A stretch of 64,000 nucleotides of DNA from Actinernus sp. WN-2022 (taxonomy: Eukaryota > Cnidaria > Anthozoa > Actiniaria > Actinernidae), in assembly GCA_030867875.1 (NCBI GenBank), contig JAOWCC010000655.1:6425083-6489082 (forward strand), given 5' to 3'. This document shows positions 44,294 to 55,038 of this stretch, piece after piece. A program made the position numbers and the translations under genes. Each line of letters begins with the position of its first letter. Position 1 is the stretch's first letter. The notes beneath the pieces were generated by a model. The model was not told where the DNA came from, did not search any database, and worked only from the letters and a program-made list of their open reading frames with translations.

Positions 44294-44865
44294 AGCTAGG
44301 GACTAGCCTAGCTAGGTTGGCTAGGCTAAAATTAGGATAAATTCTTGCCTATCTAGATACATCAGTAAGGGGTATTTCAGTCAGATTGATATGCAGATGG
44401 TGTAAGAAGGATAATGCACAGCATAGTCTGTGTTCTCACCAGAATTTTGTAGCTTGGGATCCAAGTTAGCCCTCTAGTATATTATTTTTAGTGCACCATT
44501 TCAAAAATAAATGTGAGAATCCTGCAGTGGCATGGTCTGGTGTGAACACTGCATAGTACAGGCCTGTAGCCAGACTAAAATGATGCACTAAAATGAAAAT
44601 GGTGACCAAACCAAAGAAAATGTTGACAGGAAATGGCAGGAAAACACCACAACGATGCTTTTAACTCGTGGAAGGTCGTTGCTTTGTAACTCTTGCAACC
44701 TCATTGGACAGGTGAAGCACTGAAATACCATTGGACCCCTCAACTTCGAGCAAGTTGATTTTTTTTTACATTTTTTTTACCTCTGTTTGCCTCATACTGG
44801 CTATGGGCCTGTAGTAAATCTAAAGCCCTGCACCCCTCCTCCCGGGACATAGCAGGAATTATTAA

Positions 44866-45448
44866 AGGAGAACTGTACTAACCTTTTTTTTTTGTCGCAT
44901 TGCATTTTGTAATTTAAAGGAAGGTCCTTGAATATCAACAAATTGTGAATTTTGACTTCAAACACTGCTGGCAGCACAATTAATGTACATGTGTCAGTGG
45001 ATATTTCATGACAGTATACAAGTACAAGGAAGAGTTGCCCTCCAGCCTCGTAAACTCTGTTAATTTTAGAAATTTCATTTTTTGGGCTTTAACTTGAAAG
45101 ATATGGAGATGAAACTTCCACAAGTTACTATTTTTGGCTTGCTCTTTCCAATTTTGGCATCCATTTTAAGAGCAGCAGTACCATATACTTGATTGAAAAT
45201 ACACAATCTTTTATCTAAATCTTTGCCTTTTTTCCAGTTCTTTCTAAACTTATCTTCCTTGTATGCTACATTATAAAGTAACACTAACATCCCAATTCTA
45301 TGCCTCAGAGCTGGAGCCCAAATTTCCTCCAAAATTATTATTTTTTAAATAAAGTGCAACATGAGAAAAATAACTTTGAAAATCAAATTATTATCCATAC
45401 CTTCAAGAATAATTGAAAAATAAGTCAATTTTATGGTGCAGTTCTCCT
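44866..45448. mobile_element. MITE with TTAA duplication, TIR AGGAGAACTG
   Basis: Ends AGGAGAACTGTAC and GTGCAGTTCTCCT are inverted repeats, flanked by TTAA at 44,862-44,865 and 45,449-45,452. The 583-bp interior is AT-rich without clear coding. It lies 14 bp downstream of the donor of the exon candidate at 45,462. Confidence 0.85.
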
Positions 45449-45461
45449 TTAACTTGATTAC

Positions 45462-45677
45462 CTGGTAGATGTAATGACAGTCCACAGAAATGGGGCCAAC
45501 AGACACCTCAACTTGCCAAAAAACCCTGGTGACTTCAATGACTGCTATTAGCTCTCCCCAGGCCCCTTTCTAGTGTATGAGAACCTCTTTTCTTGTCTCT
45601 TTCACAAGCTCAGCCAGCAAGAAATCTGTCATGAAACCATGGTAACCAGTCTGTTTTCTCACATGGTTGATTAGTTC
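45462..45677 (-). pseudogene. Exon candidate, 72 codons, one in-frame stop
   Basis: A tttttacag acceptor precedes 45,677 and CAG|GTAATC follows 45,462. The frame reads ELINHVRKQTGYHGFMTDFL, LAELVKETRKEVLIH, TAG at 45,572-45,570, then KGAWGELIAVIEVTRVFWQV and GPISVDCHYIYQ. Both splice sites and 71 sense codons make a real former exon likely. The family is not recognised. Confidence 0.45.
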
Positions 45678-46317
45678 CTGTAAAAACTAGTGTTGATCTG
45701 TGTACATGGGGAAGATAAAACACTGCCATAATCAACTGAATGACGATTAAGGTATCAGTGGGAAGTGAGTAGCAGCTGACATTTCAAATGCTTGCCCTTT
45801 GTCAGAACAAAAGAGGGAATGTGGGTGTGGAAATCGTTTATCAAGTGTTGAGTGCAGGATTACCACTGAGGAAGCATGTACTCAGATCAAGGATCAAAGG
45901 AAATTTCCCCATCCAATACTAATAGGTGTAATAATCAAAAATCCTGATCAATGCTGATTTAAAAACTTTAATTATGTGTTTTCTCACATAACTGTAAGTA
46001 TGGGTGACAAACAACAGCTCTTTTCACACACAATATACAACACATGACTAATATGAATAGCAGGCAATTCATATGAAATAGAAAAATAATTATTATATTT
46101 GTTATCCTTGTTATTAATATTAACTTTGTACAATCTTACTATTAATAATCATGTACTTCCATATCATTTTTCTCATTTCAGCAGTCTTGTTTCATGCAAT
46201 TTAATTGTTCACATTGTTCATCATATACGACCAATTTACTAAACAATTTATTAGCGTTGTTTACATATTTAATAAAATAAGTATGGATTCAGGTGCTGCT
46301 TGCAATAGGTTATATTA

Positions 46318-46502
46318 CAGTTGCATCTGCGAATAGCAGTTTCAGCGGTATTGACCCAAATGCCTCACATGAATGATGGTTTCAATGGTGCTTCACAAGA
46401 GACGTGTGATAATCATGGTCCTAAATGTGCTTCATTATTACATGTATCGAAGTGAGGCAATCGGGTCAATACCGCTGAAACTGCTATTTTTTGACGCAAC
46501 TA
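46318..46502. mobile_element. Tc1/mariner-like MITE, copy A
   Basis: The left end CAGTTGCATCTGCGAATAGC and the right end are inverted repeats; inner AGCAGTTTCAGCGGTATTGA pairs with TCAATACCGCTGAAACTGCT. TA precedes the left end. Same family as 55,332-55,555. Confidence 0.8.
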
Positions 46503-46759
46503 ATAATAATATTATCAGCTATTGCTAATACACAAGCACATTACTAGTATGTCAAAATGTGGTTGCTTGTATATATGCTAGTTCTCACCTGTTGGGTACG
46601 TGTTCTCTTTTGGTATGGCTTACATTTGTATTTAATAAAGGGGTGGTTAAAAAATGTCAGAAGTTGCTTTGAAGAGTATCAGACCATCGAGTTCCTGGTC
46701 TGTACCCACAGTCAAACTAAGAACTTAGAATGTGAACTTCCAACTAGTATGAACTAAAT

Positions 46760-47860
46760 ACTGGAAGAGTGCTAGCTATACTTTCCTAGGCATAGTGTAG
46801 GTGTACAAGTGTAACTGTAATAACTAAATAAAATTAAATATATATCTAATTTAGATATTAATTATGGTGCTGGTGAATCTCTATAAATAAGAGCAGGTGG
46901 GTTTCAGAAAGAGCTAGTAATAATATTATTGAATCCGAGTTTAATACCCTGCTAGACAGAGATTCCTTGGGTATAAATTAGAGTGTTAGCCCTTTGTTGT
47001 TCTCTGCATAAACGTCTGGCATGGCAAACACAAGAACTAATGGGGAGCTGAACGTCTCTGATGAGTTCTTTAGTCAAGGAATACAGTTTACCTTGGCATT
47101 CTCTTGCCTGACGATGATCCACTGTTCGTTTATGTCTTTCCCGTTCACAGCATTCGCAAGACTCGCGGTTTTCTAATACACACTAGCAAAGCAGCAAGAC
47201 TCCATAACTCGTAAGCACAACTTCGCTCGTGATTTTCAACACGGGTGCAAGCACGAAAGCATGGGGTGCAAAAGACAGGAGATTGAATAAACTATAAACT
47301 CCTTATGTTGAACTTTTGAGGCTTAACTTTTACTTCTCCACCTTAACTTTTTCAAAATACCAGGCCGGAAACGTTTGTTGTTGACAAAACTAAATGGTTT
47401 CAACAGGGAAGAGTGCAGGACAGGAAGTTGGAGGCCGCGCGTGCGCAATGCGTTTTGCCGCGGTGTCTGAATCTCCCACTTGACCATATCCAAAAAACTA
47501 GTGTCGATTTTGAGGTCTGGGACCTAGAAACTTTGTAACCTCGTAAATTGCTCCGGAATACTTAGGGCCATCCATTTAACTTCGTAGGGATGGGGTGGGT
47601 GTTTTCAGAAAAATATTTCCAGCAGTTGCGTTTTTGCAAATAAAATATATCACCCACTTCTCCCCTAAGAACATTAAATGGTTGTCCACAAACAAATTAA
47701 ACATGGCGGACGAAAATGGAAGGTTTGACCAGATTTAAAATTTCAAAGGATATTTTTGTTTCTTTATCACGAAAGAATTTGTAAGATTTTAACATCTTTG
47801 GAAGATCTTATCCATTCGTCGCATTTATGGGGTCGATCAAAAGGTAAAATCCAAGAGAAG
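46760..47860. other. No gene recognised; upstream region of the 14-exon gene
   Basis: A GC-rich patch at 47,430-47,465 (GGCCGCGCG, GTTTTGCCGCGG) recurs in part at 27,215-27,290, so it is probably a repeat rather than a promoter island. A transcription start could not be identified. Confidence 0.4.
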
Positions 47861-47864
47861 TTCA

Positions 47865-48476
47865 ATGGAAGTGTGGAGCAGGAAAGGACAAAGACGAAGC
47901 AAAGATAAGTACAACTTCATGATAACTCTTCTTTTTAGTATGGTTAGCCCAGTTGAACTATTTTGGCGCCAATTTCGCGCCAAAAATGACTCGTTTTATG
48001 AAGTGTACACAGGTTTGGTTAGATTTGTGTGCAAACTTTCAAAGAGGCCATATTTACCCTTCCACAAGGCACATGTTTCCTACACATTTTTATCAATGGC
48101 TCAAGCTTTTATGTCTCATTTCTTTATTCAGCCGCCTCAGAAGAGGTTTAAGTTTTCAGAATTTCATCAAAACAGTAGTAATTCGTCTCTTTCTAGTGCT
48201 TCTTTGCACAATTTTGCGTTTGTTCAGCAGTCAGGCAGCTACGAAATCGCAAAGCTCAAATTGCGAATTTCCGAGCTTGAGAAACTGCTATCAAAAGCAA
48301 ACGAGGACATGGAAACTATGAGGAAGGAGCTAACACATGAAACGAGGCCTTTTAAGAACTCCCAGAGGAGGTTTTTTGACCTTGATAGAAAGAGACAGTG
48401 CCACAAAAAGGCCAAGCTAAAAAAATGGCTGACCTCTCAGTTCAAGAAGCTACCAATTAAAAGGAATGGGTGGTGA
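47865..48476 (+). CDS. 14-exon gene, exon 1 region (coiled coil)
   Basis: An open frame of 203 residues. The first part may not be coding; an internal ATG at 48,093 (MAQAFMSHFFIQPPQKRFKF) is an equally good start. The second half, YEIAKLKLRISELEKLLSKA and NEDMETMRKELTHETRPF, is a coiled coil, followed by a basic stretch (RKRQCHKKAKLKKWLTSQFK). Coiled coil then basic helix is how uncharacterised transposase-like proteins of this type begin. The donor is unresolved: GT sites near 48,463-48,475 give the wrong phase for exon 2, so an exon boundary or small exon is missing. Confidence 0.55.
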   Translation: MEVWSRKGQRRSKDKYNFMITLLFSMVSPVELFWRQFRAKNDSFYEVYTGLVRFVCKLSKRPYLPFHKAHVSYTFLSMAQAFMSHFFIQPPQKRFKFSEFHQNSSNSSLSSASLHNFAFVQQSGSYEIAKLKLRISELEKLLSKANEDMETMRKELTHETRPFKNSQRRFFDLDRKRQCHKKAKLKKWLTSQFKKLPIKRNGW

Positions 48477-48585
48477 AAGAGGTTTGCAGTTAACTTTAAT
48501 TACATCAAATAGTTCATTTCTATTTAATGAAATGGCCATGCATGCAGTTTACTAGTATTGTTTTGTCAGTTAAAGATATTGTCAG

Positions 48586-48696
48586 TTAAAGTTAAAGGAT
48601 ATCGAGGGTGAACAGGTGCCAATCAGTTTTTGCAGTGAAGATGACAAGAAGGCAGCAGAGCCAGATCAAGTGGAACAAGTCAGAAGGGCTTTGAAG
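48586..48696 (+). CDS. 14-exon gene, exon 2
   Basis: Acceptor attgtcag before 48,586 and donor AAG|GTACTG after 48,696. The 37 codons read LKLKDIEGEQVPISFCSEDD and AEPDQVEQVRRALK. Phase 0 at both ends, agreeing with exon 3. Confidence 0.65.
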
Positions 48697-49044
48697 GTAC
48701 TGTATATAAATGAAGCATAGGTTAAGTATATATTTTATGTGGATTCAATTGAGGGATATAGTTTTATAAGGTACATGTATGTAGCCATAATATTATATAA
48801 ACATAGTTAACATTGTATATACATGTACTTAGAATTTATTAACGATGCCCCCAATTTATGCAATACTATGGTAACTAATATCCAATCTCTGAATTGAATC
48901 TACATAAAATATACCCGAGCTCTATCTTATCTATACATGTACATTTCTCTTTTCTTTTTAGTATGTATGTAAAATTGAACAGTGTAAATAAACTTGACCT
49001 TGACCCTACATTTGACACTAATAGAGACTTATTATTTGCAATAG

Positions 49045-49173
49045 GCCAAGGATGATGGAGACATTGCTGATGCCGCATATCACGAACTCAAGCAAGTTCC
49101 TGGAGCAAAGCTTCCTTCTCTAAACAGAGTGAGAGAGGAGAGGAAAAAGCAAAATGACTATTGCAATAAAGGA
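49045..49173 (+). CDS. 14-exon gene, exon 3
   Basis: Acceptor gcaatag before 49,045. Reads AKDDGDIADAAYHELKQVPG and LPSLNRVREERKKQNDYCNK. The donor is weak (GA|GTTTTA at 49,173/49,174, phase 0) and no better one is close. A DxxxISDxAYHEL-like segment here is a family hallmark as I recall it. Confidence 0.6.
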
Positions 49174-49607
49174 GTTTTATAAGGTTCATGTATGTAGCCA
49201 TAATATTATATAAACATATGTTTAATAGTGTGGTACAGTTTTAACCTTTGGTTAATTTTTTTTTTTTTATCCAGTACAATTTTCAAGATTATAAAAAGGG
49301 ATTATAAACAAACAGAAACCTGACCCATAAAGCCAACCCTATATAGGCAGTTAGGAGTAAAATAAATTTGACCTTGTACAATAAAATTGCACCAGTTCAA
49401 AAAAAATTATTGTACTGGTTCAAAACAATTTGAACCAGGGGTTAAAATTGAACCACAACATATATATTTGGAATCATCTTTACTACCAACTGGAACTGTC
49501 CTGGATCCATTTTGACCCCTAAACATGTTTGTATTTGGCAAAATATGCATGCATGTACATGTACTATGCAACTTTATTAACAATAGATTATCTTTGAATC
49601 CCCACAG

Positions 49608-49842
49608 GATTTGGCAATGAAGGGCTGCTCAAGAAGCATACAGGATATTGTTTCATATCTTATGCAAGATCCCAACTTTAGTAAAGCTTTTGAGGGGGAA
49701 GAGGTTTCTTTGCGGTTCTCTGGGGATGACCAGCGGACAACCAGAAAGCTTGGAAGCGTGATGACAACTTTTTGTCTTCCTGAAGAAAATCATGGCTGTA
49801 GCAGAAGTCCAGATAAGGAGTACTGCATTGCCCTCTATGATG
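49608..49842 (+). CDS. 14-exon gene, exon 4
   Basis: Acceptor cccacag before 49,608, donor GATG|GTTAGA after 49,842 (phase 1). Reads DLAMKGCSRSIQDIVSYLMQ, VSLRFSGDDQRTTRKLGSVM, then CLPEENHGCSRSP and EYCIALYDG. The RFSGDDQ-type strand resembles the first strand of an RNase H-like fold, a possible trace of a transposase core. Confidence 0.75.
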
Positions 49843-49950
49843 GTTAGAATAACTTTAATACAGCATGAGATATATCATAATTTAATAAACAAACACTACT
49901 GTTTTTTTACTAAACAAAAAAAAAAAGAACTTAAAAACGTATACTCATTA

Positions 49951-50554
49951 CAGTCGAACCCCAACTTATGGACAACATGCAGGCTGTTAATACAGACAAT
50001 TTTCTTGTTCCCAGCATAATGGTCATACATGTATATACACATTCCCTCTTAAAATAACTCTGTTAATATGGACACCCGTTAATACGGACAACGGACAGTT
50101 TTCTCTCGCCCAACAGCATGTTTTTAATACAAAGTTAACCGTCCTCATTAATACTGACGTTTCAGATAAATTGATTGCAATTGCACGTTAGTTAGGTATG
50201 TTGAAGGTAGTCAAAGATCATGATGCAGGTGCAGTCAGTTTGTTTTAGAGATTTAGAGTTACCTAATTTTACACAGCAAAAGACAACATGTTTGATACAG
50301 CCAGAGGCACTGGGGCAATGGCTTTGGGTTTTATTGAGATTTTGTGGTTTATCCGTCATACATGTATAATGTGTTAATAAAACTTTAGAGGAGCATCGTT
50401 TGTTATCATTGGCATTATAATTCCGTTTTTGCCAACAGAATTACTAACTGCATAATTATTGACATCATTTAGACAAACCCAATTAATATGGACACCTGTT
50501 AATACAGACACTTTCTGAGGTCTCTTTGGTGTCCGTATTAACAGGGTTTGGCTG
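49951..50554. mobile_element. Pogo/Tigger-like DNA element in intron 4
   Basis: Ends CAGTCGAACCCC and GGGTTTGGCTG, flanked by TA at 49,949-49,950 and 50,555-50,556. Subterminal GTTAATACGGACA-type repeats occur in both orientations. The 604-bp element has no transposase. TA duplication and the CAGTCGAACCCC end are typical of Tigger-like Tc1/mariner elements. Confidence 0.85.
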
Positions 50555-50844
50555 TATATTAAAATGTGTCAAGAAATATAATAGTGATTTACTTAACCTG
50601 TGAAATAGATGCTACAGTGTAGTCAAACAGACACTAATATAGACCCAGCTATACTGCCATTGGTTTCAATTTGACTATTATATTTGGTTTCACTGGTTAA
50701 ATATACAAAAATGTAGTCACTGTACATGTAGCTATAACCCATTAAGATTAAATTGAAGCATCTACGTGTAGCAGCTTTCTTGAATCTATTCTTTTTGGTT
50801 GTTTCCTGAAAAGAATATGTTAAAAGCTATATATACATGTAATA

Positions 50845-51005
50845 TCTCGCCCTTTCTCCAAGGGTTTTTCTCCGGGTTCTCCGGTTTTCCTCCCTCCACA
50901 AAAACAAACATGCTAAATTCCAATTCAATCTGTGGATTAGCCAGGACCTGGCTTTGATCAGCCCCCGTGGTTGTTTCAGGTCTCATTAGAAATTCAGTGT
51001 TTTTT
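50845..51005 (+). mobile_element. SINE, 5'-truncated, in intron 4
   Basis: CTCGCCCTTTCTCCAAGGG through TCTGTGGATTAGCCAGGACC, TGGCTTTGATCAGCCCCC, GTTGTTTCAGGTCTCATTAG and AAATTCAG. It matches the SINE at 38,991-39,198 plus 37,780-37,834, and supplies the uninterrupted target sequence for the TIR element inserted there. Confidence 0.85.
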
Positions 51006-51116
51006 TCCATATGATTTTAGTGTGTTAATTACAATGATGTAGTGGATGTTCATATTTTCTCACATAGAATTACAGCTATTCATGTACACAAACCTTTTTC
51101 ATTACTTTGAATGCAG

Positions 51117-51228
51117 GAAAAGAAGTACATGACCTTATTGCCCAGTGTATGAAGGGAGTTTTTCAAGAGATGGAAACTTTGAGGAAGGATGGGCTGAGGC
51201 TCAATGGAAAAATATGCAGGGTAAACTG
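51117..51228 (+). CDS. 14-exon gene, exon 5
   Basis: Acceptor atgcag before 51,117 and donor CTG|GTATGT after 51,228. Enters in phase 1, completing a glycine codon with exon 4. Reads KEVHDLIAQCMKGVFQEMET and KDGLRLNGKICRVN. Ends in phase 2. Confidence 0.8.
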
Positions 51229-51263
51229 GTATGTACATGTACGTGACTTTTGTCAGGAATAAA

Positions 51264-51589
51264 TTACCAGGAGCATCTATCTGTATTGGGTTTGTGAAGT
51301 CACGAAATCCAAGCTGATCTATTTTTAGCATGATATATTGCTGCAGTATTCATTATTGACACGGTTTTCATACCCAGGGTATTCCTTTGAGATCGATCTA
51401 CTGAATCGGTACCTAATTTGTGTGCTTATTACACGGTTTCAGTTTTAGCGATTCATTGGCTGTTCAATATTTCACACATGGTAATCACAACAACAACATA
51501 CTTTTATGCATGAATAATTATCTAAAAATAGACCAGTTCGAATTTCACGGCTTCACAGGGCAAGTATTAAAGATGGACGCTCCTGGTAA
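51264..51589. mobile_element. Hairpin MITE in intron 5
   Basis: TTACCAGGAGCATCTATCTG and its approximate complement near 51,567-51,589 form the ends. GATCTATTTTTAG and CTAAAAATAGACC match inside. Confidence 0.75.
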
Positions 51590-51730
51590 TGGGCTCCTGC
51601 TTTTGTGTATACAATGATTGTATGTTGAAAACTTTGAATTCAAAGTACATGCATATGAACATGTGTTTATTTCAGGACTTGCACTGTGCCTATTTCTTTT
51701 AATGCTTTCCAACCTGTGTTTTTATTGCAG

Positions 51731-51852
51731 GTTAATGTGCGCTGATTGGAAGTTTATGGCATGTTTGATGGGAATCAATCCAGCAAATTCCGCGTATTTC
51801 TGCTTGTGGTGTAAATGTAGCAAGAAACATCAAGGATATTTACCCAAAATAT
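51731..51852 (+). CDS. 14-exon gene, exon 6
   Basis: Acceptor tttattgcag before 51,731; the first base completes a TGG codon with exon 5. Reads WLMCADWKFMACLMGINPAN, SAYFCLWCKCSKKHQGYLPK. The DWKF...GINxAxSxYFCLWCxC block, with a CxxCxC cluster, is the most distinctive part of the protein. The likely donor is ATAT|GTTTGC at 51,852/51,853 (phase 1), chosen because it joins to NDWPISRTI in exon 7. Confidence 0.7.
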
Positions 51853-52664
51853 GTTTGCTTGGTGCAACTCTGCACGTCTTATATATTTAATTGTACAGTG
51901 TATATCAAATTGTATTTTGTAAATTGCAAAATAATCCACCATACAGAAATTTGCATGACCACAATTTTTTGCAAACCTAACAAAGCCCAAATAACGTAAA
52001 TAACATATCATCTGTTCTGTTAAATAGGTAACATTGGAAACAGCACTTGTACTGACTGGCTTGTCTTGAAGATTCAAAACCTCTCTACCTTGATTTTATT
52101 CAAGATTAAATAGAATTTAGGCATGGTTAAATATCAAGCTTATACCAGGGCCCCTGTGCTCTGTCATCCGGGACTCTTAGCTTATTGTTATTGCTTGTTA
52201 TTCTGTATTTGCTTGTCAGTTGCTCCTCATCGCAATTGGGCATGCTGCTTTCCCCTCCCTCCCTGTCTTGTTTCCTTTTGTCCACTCTAGTGTGACCTAA
52301 TGCTCTGGGATGATTTGTTGTCAGGGTATCCTGGAAGCCAAGCTCACAAGCTCTGTTTCACCATTTAGGACTGATGGGATTCTCCCATTGTTTATTGAGC
52401 AGCTGGATTATTTAAAATGGATTTATTTTTTTTATGCACAAAGGGTTGTGGGTAAAAGTACAAGGTGCCATCTTTTTCTGAATAGTGTATTGCATCAACT
52501 AATAGCTATATAGTACATGTACATGTTATTAGTGTATTATATTGCTGCTAAAAATGAAATACAATTCAGTTGAAAGTTTTGCTGTGCCAGCATATATTTA
52601 AGATCATGGCTTTACAGACTGAATTACTACTATACTGCTCCTGCTGTAAATCATACTTTTACAG

Positions 52665-52805
52665 TTAATGATTGGCCAATTTCACGTACGATCAAGGAGT
52701 GCTGCAGGTGTTAATAGTCCCTCGCTGGTTCATGTGGAATTCAATCAGCTGATACCAGACACCCTGCACCTCAAACTAAGGATAAAAGGGAAACTTCTCA
52801 ATCAG
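52665..52805 (+). CDS. 14-exon gene, exon 7 (apparent frameshift)
   Basis: Acceptor ttttacag before 52,665, donor CAG|GTATTG after 52,805. In the phase set by exon 6 it reads NDWPISRTIKECCRC then stops. One frame over it reads NSPSLVHVEFNQLIPDTLHL and KLRIKGKLLNQ, which is the phase required by exon 8. W-I-RTI and then the PDTLHLxLRI segment are both expected in such proteins, so a one-base indel near 52,700 is likely. An uninterrupted reading in the second frame over the whole exon is also open. Confidence 0.65.
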
Positions 52806-52840
52806 GTATTGCATTCTATTACCATTTAATAATCTCTCCT

Positions 52841-52866
52841 CCCCCCCCCCCCCCCCCCCCCCCCCC
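52841..52866. repeat. Poly(C) tract, 26 C
   Basis: An uninterrupted run of 26 C in intron 7, 35 bp downstream of the exon 7 donor. Length may be unreliable. Confidence 0.9.
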
Positions 52867-53001
52867 ATTTTTCATTCTCTGATACAGCTACCATAGTACA
52901 CATTTACATGTAACTGGTGCCCCAAGGCCTCTTCTATCAAAGGAAAATATATTTGTGCAGCTTTAATTTTCTTATCTCTGTTTCACAAATTATTTTCGTA
53001 G

Positions 53002-53065
53002 GTTGCATGTTGGGCAATTGAACAAAACAAGAAAGCTGAAATGGAGAAAGCAATGGCCAATATTG
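53002..53065 (+). CDS. 14-exon gene, exon 8
   Basis: Acceptor ttttcgtag, donor ATTG|GTGTGT. Reads VACWAIEQNKKAEMEKAMAN. Enters in phase 0 and ends in phase 1, agreeing with exon 9. Confidence 0.75.
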
Positions 53066-53250
53066 GTGTGTATTTAGATCATTAAGACAACAGTGAAATA
53101 ATCATATATTGTTTGCATACATGCATGTATATTATATGTTCAAGTCTTTGGCCAACAACCAAAGAAAGGTAGTTATTTTATTTGACAAATGAACAAAACT
53201 ACATAATAGTTCTTTAGATGCTTATTGAATTATTATGGATTGCCTTACAG

Positions 53251-53322
53251 GACTTAAGTTTGTATTCAGTGAGGTACAAGATGAAAGTGGAAAGTCAGTC
53301 ACAAAATGGACCTCTTTTGATT
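53251..53322 (+). CDS. 14-exon gene, exon 9
   Basis: Acceptor ccttacag, donor GATT|GTAAGC. Completes a glycine codon, then LKFVFSEVQDESGKSVTKWT and SFD. Ends in phase 1. Confidence 0.8.
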
Positions 53323-53340
53323 GTAAGCTAGTACACTGTA

Positions 53341-53641
53341 TAATTAACAATTATTCACGAAAGTGGAGGTGAATAGTGGCGGATATTTACCCAGCTGCTT
53401 TGGCGAGGTAAATATCCACCACTACTCACCGATACTGAGGTGAATAATTGTTTTAGTATATACCACACTGCAGGTGAATAGCCGGCAGCAAATAGTTATT
53501 TTATTTTCTGTAGAATGGACAAAAACTTGCGTGAAGTGATCGCTGCTTCGCTCGGAAGTGAATTTGAAATAATATTCACTGTTTGAGTAGCCAATCAGAG
53601 CGCGCGAAAAGTGATATTCACTGGTGCGGTATATACTAATG
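53341..53641. mobile_element. Hairpin elements in intron 9
   Basis: AACAATTATTCAC (53,346 on) mirrors GTGAATAATTGTT at about 53,441, and TTAGTATATACC mirrors GGTATATACTAA at 53,641. This indicates one or two nested foldback elements 20 bp downstream of the exon 9 donor. Confidence 0.7.
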
Positions 53642-53841
53642 CTTATTATCCAGTTACACTCAGTGAAGTCCACTTAATGGTTGAGAGAAAAAGTTGGATA
53701 GTAATGTTAATCTGTTATTAGACAGTTTTGTGTGTATTCGGGTGGATATTTTCACTCATCAAATTATTTTGACTCCTCTCCCTTCAGATTCATCAGAATA
53801 TTGCATGTATGCTTGAGTGTCAAATTTTCTCAATAATATAG

Positions 53842-54050
53842 GTGATGATCTGGAGAAAGTGGTGAAGGAACTGGACATCAAGTCATTCCTTTCAAACATG
53901 GCTGACAAATCGAAAACTACACTAGATTGTTTGACAAAGGTGCAGTTGCTAACAGCTTGCAGGACCTATGACGTTAATGCTAGTGGCACCAAAGAAGTTG
54001 TTAGGATTGCACTTAAGCAACACTTGAAGAAGAACAATATTCAGTTTCAG
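53842..54050 (+). CDS. 14-exon gene, exon 10 (SAP-like segment, GC donor)
   Basis: Acceptor aataatatag. The exon enters in phase 1 and ends in phase 0. Reads DDLEKVVKELDIKSFLSNMA, then LTKVQLLTACRTYDVNASGT and KEVVRIALKQHLKK. The latter resembles a SAP DNA-binding motif. The donor is CAG|GCAAGT, the consensus of rare GC-AG introns; a normal GT is not close and the phase fits exon 11. Confidence 0.75.
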
Positions 54051-54128
54051 GCAAGTTACATTTGTCTTTTTACACCATAATCCATGGAGTATGTTACATG
54101 TATGTATAGTGATATTTTATCTCAACAG

Positions 54129-54320
54129 ATGTCTTGTGTTCAGTCTTGTGATAAAAAGATGCTAGATGTAGAGGAGCTAACCACTGTGTGGAGAGAATTT
54201 GAAGTTCTTGGTGATGCCCTCAAAGCCAATCCCGATAAGCCCAGCTACCTTACTCCAGAGGAATTCAAGACAAAGGCGCTTGAGTGGGGAACCAAGTCCA
54301 GAAGAGCAACATTCGATGAG
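54129..54320 (+). CDS. 14-exon gene, exon 11
   Basis: Acceptor ctcaacag, donor GAG|GTACAA. The 64 codons in phase 0 read MSCVQSCDKKMLDVEELTTV, WREFEVLGDALKANPDKPSY and EEFKTKALEWGTKSRRATFD. Confidence 0.85.
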
Positions 54321-54866
54321 GTACAACAAATTGTCTGGTGTCAGTTATTCCCTTGTATCCAGCAGCTTGTAGCCAAAGTACGAAACTGGCATTGGTCATG
54401 TTCTCCCACTAGCTTCTCTGTTCTTCATGAAGCTGCACATTGTCTATTCCTTTGTCTGTTTGAGACTTGGAAGCTTTACTAAAATACAAATTGTTAAAAT
54501 AGTTATAGTTTCTACACATGTATACATTTTCAGTCTTACAAGATAATGTACATGTTCAGGCCGGGGCACTCATGTTTATGAGTTATGTGTCGTGGTACAG
54601 GATCCAGGTTTGAACCTAATTTAGGTTTCAGGGTCCGGGTTTTTCATAAAGAATATGCAGAATTCCATGTTATAGAGTACAACTCATAATAATGAATCCA
54701 GGTTCAGGAGATACTTTTTTCCCATAATATGAAGTGCCTCTCCCCCAGGGAACATGTTCATGTGATTAGTACTTTTTCTAGCTACTTAATATAATATTCA
54801 GTGCCTCCTACCCCCCTGGGTACATGTACATGTGATTAAATATTTATTTGCATCACTTTTCAACAG

Positions 54867-54888
54867 GATGTTATTCCATATATACATG
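54867..54888 (+). CDS. 14-exon gene, exon 12 (22-bp microexon)
   Basis: Acceptor caacag, donor CATG|GTGAGT. Only seven codons, DVIPYIH, ending in phase 1. The join to exon 13 gives DVIPYIHVLVYHIPQFL, a smooth helix, which supports this very short exon. Confidence 0.75.
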
Positions 54889-55038
54889 GTGAGTTTAAAT
54901 GACTTATTTCTGTGACATTTTAATGTTAACAAAAGTTGAACTAATGTTTCCATGAACATAAATGTGAACCATTTTTATTTTTTCTCATTCTCTCTAGGAG
55001 TGACATTTTGTTATGCTAACTTTATGCTAACTTTCCAG

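Noticed and set aside
47425..47470. GC-rich patch as a CpG-island promoter for the 14-exon gene
   Set aside because: A related patch occurs at 27.2 kb without a gene, so it is more likely a repeat.
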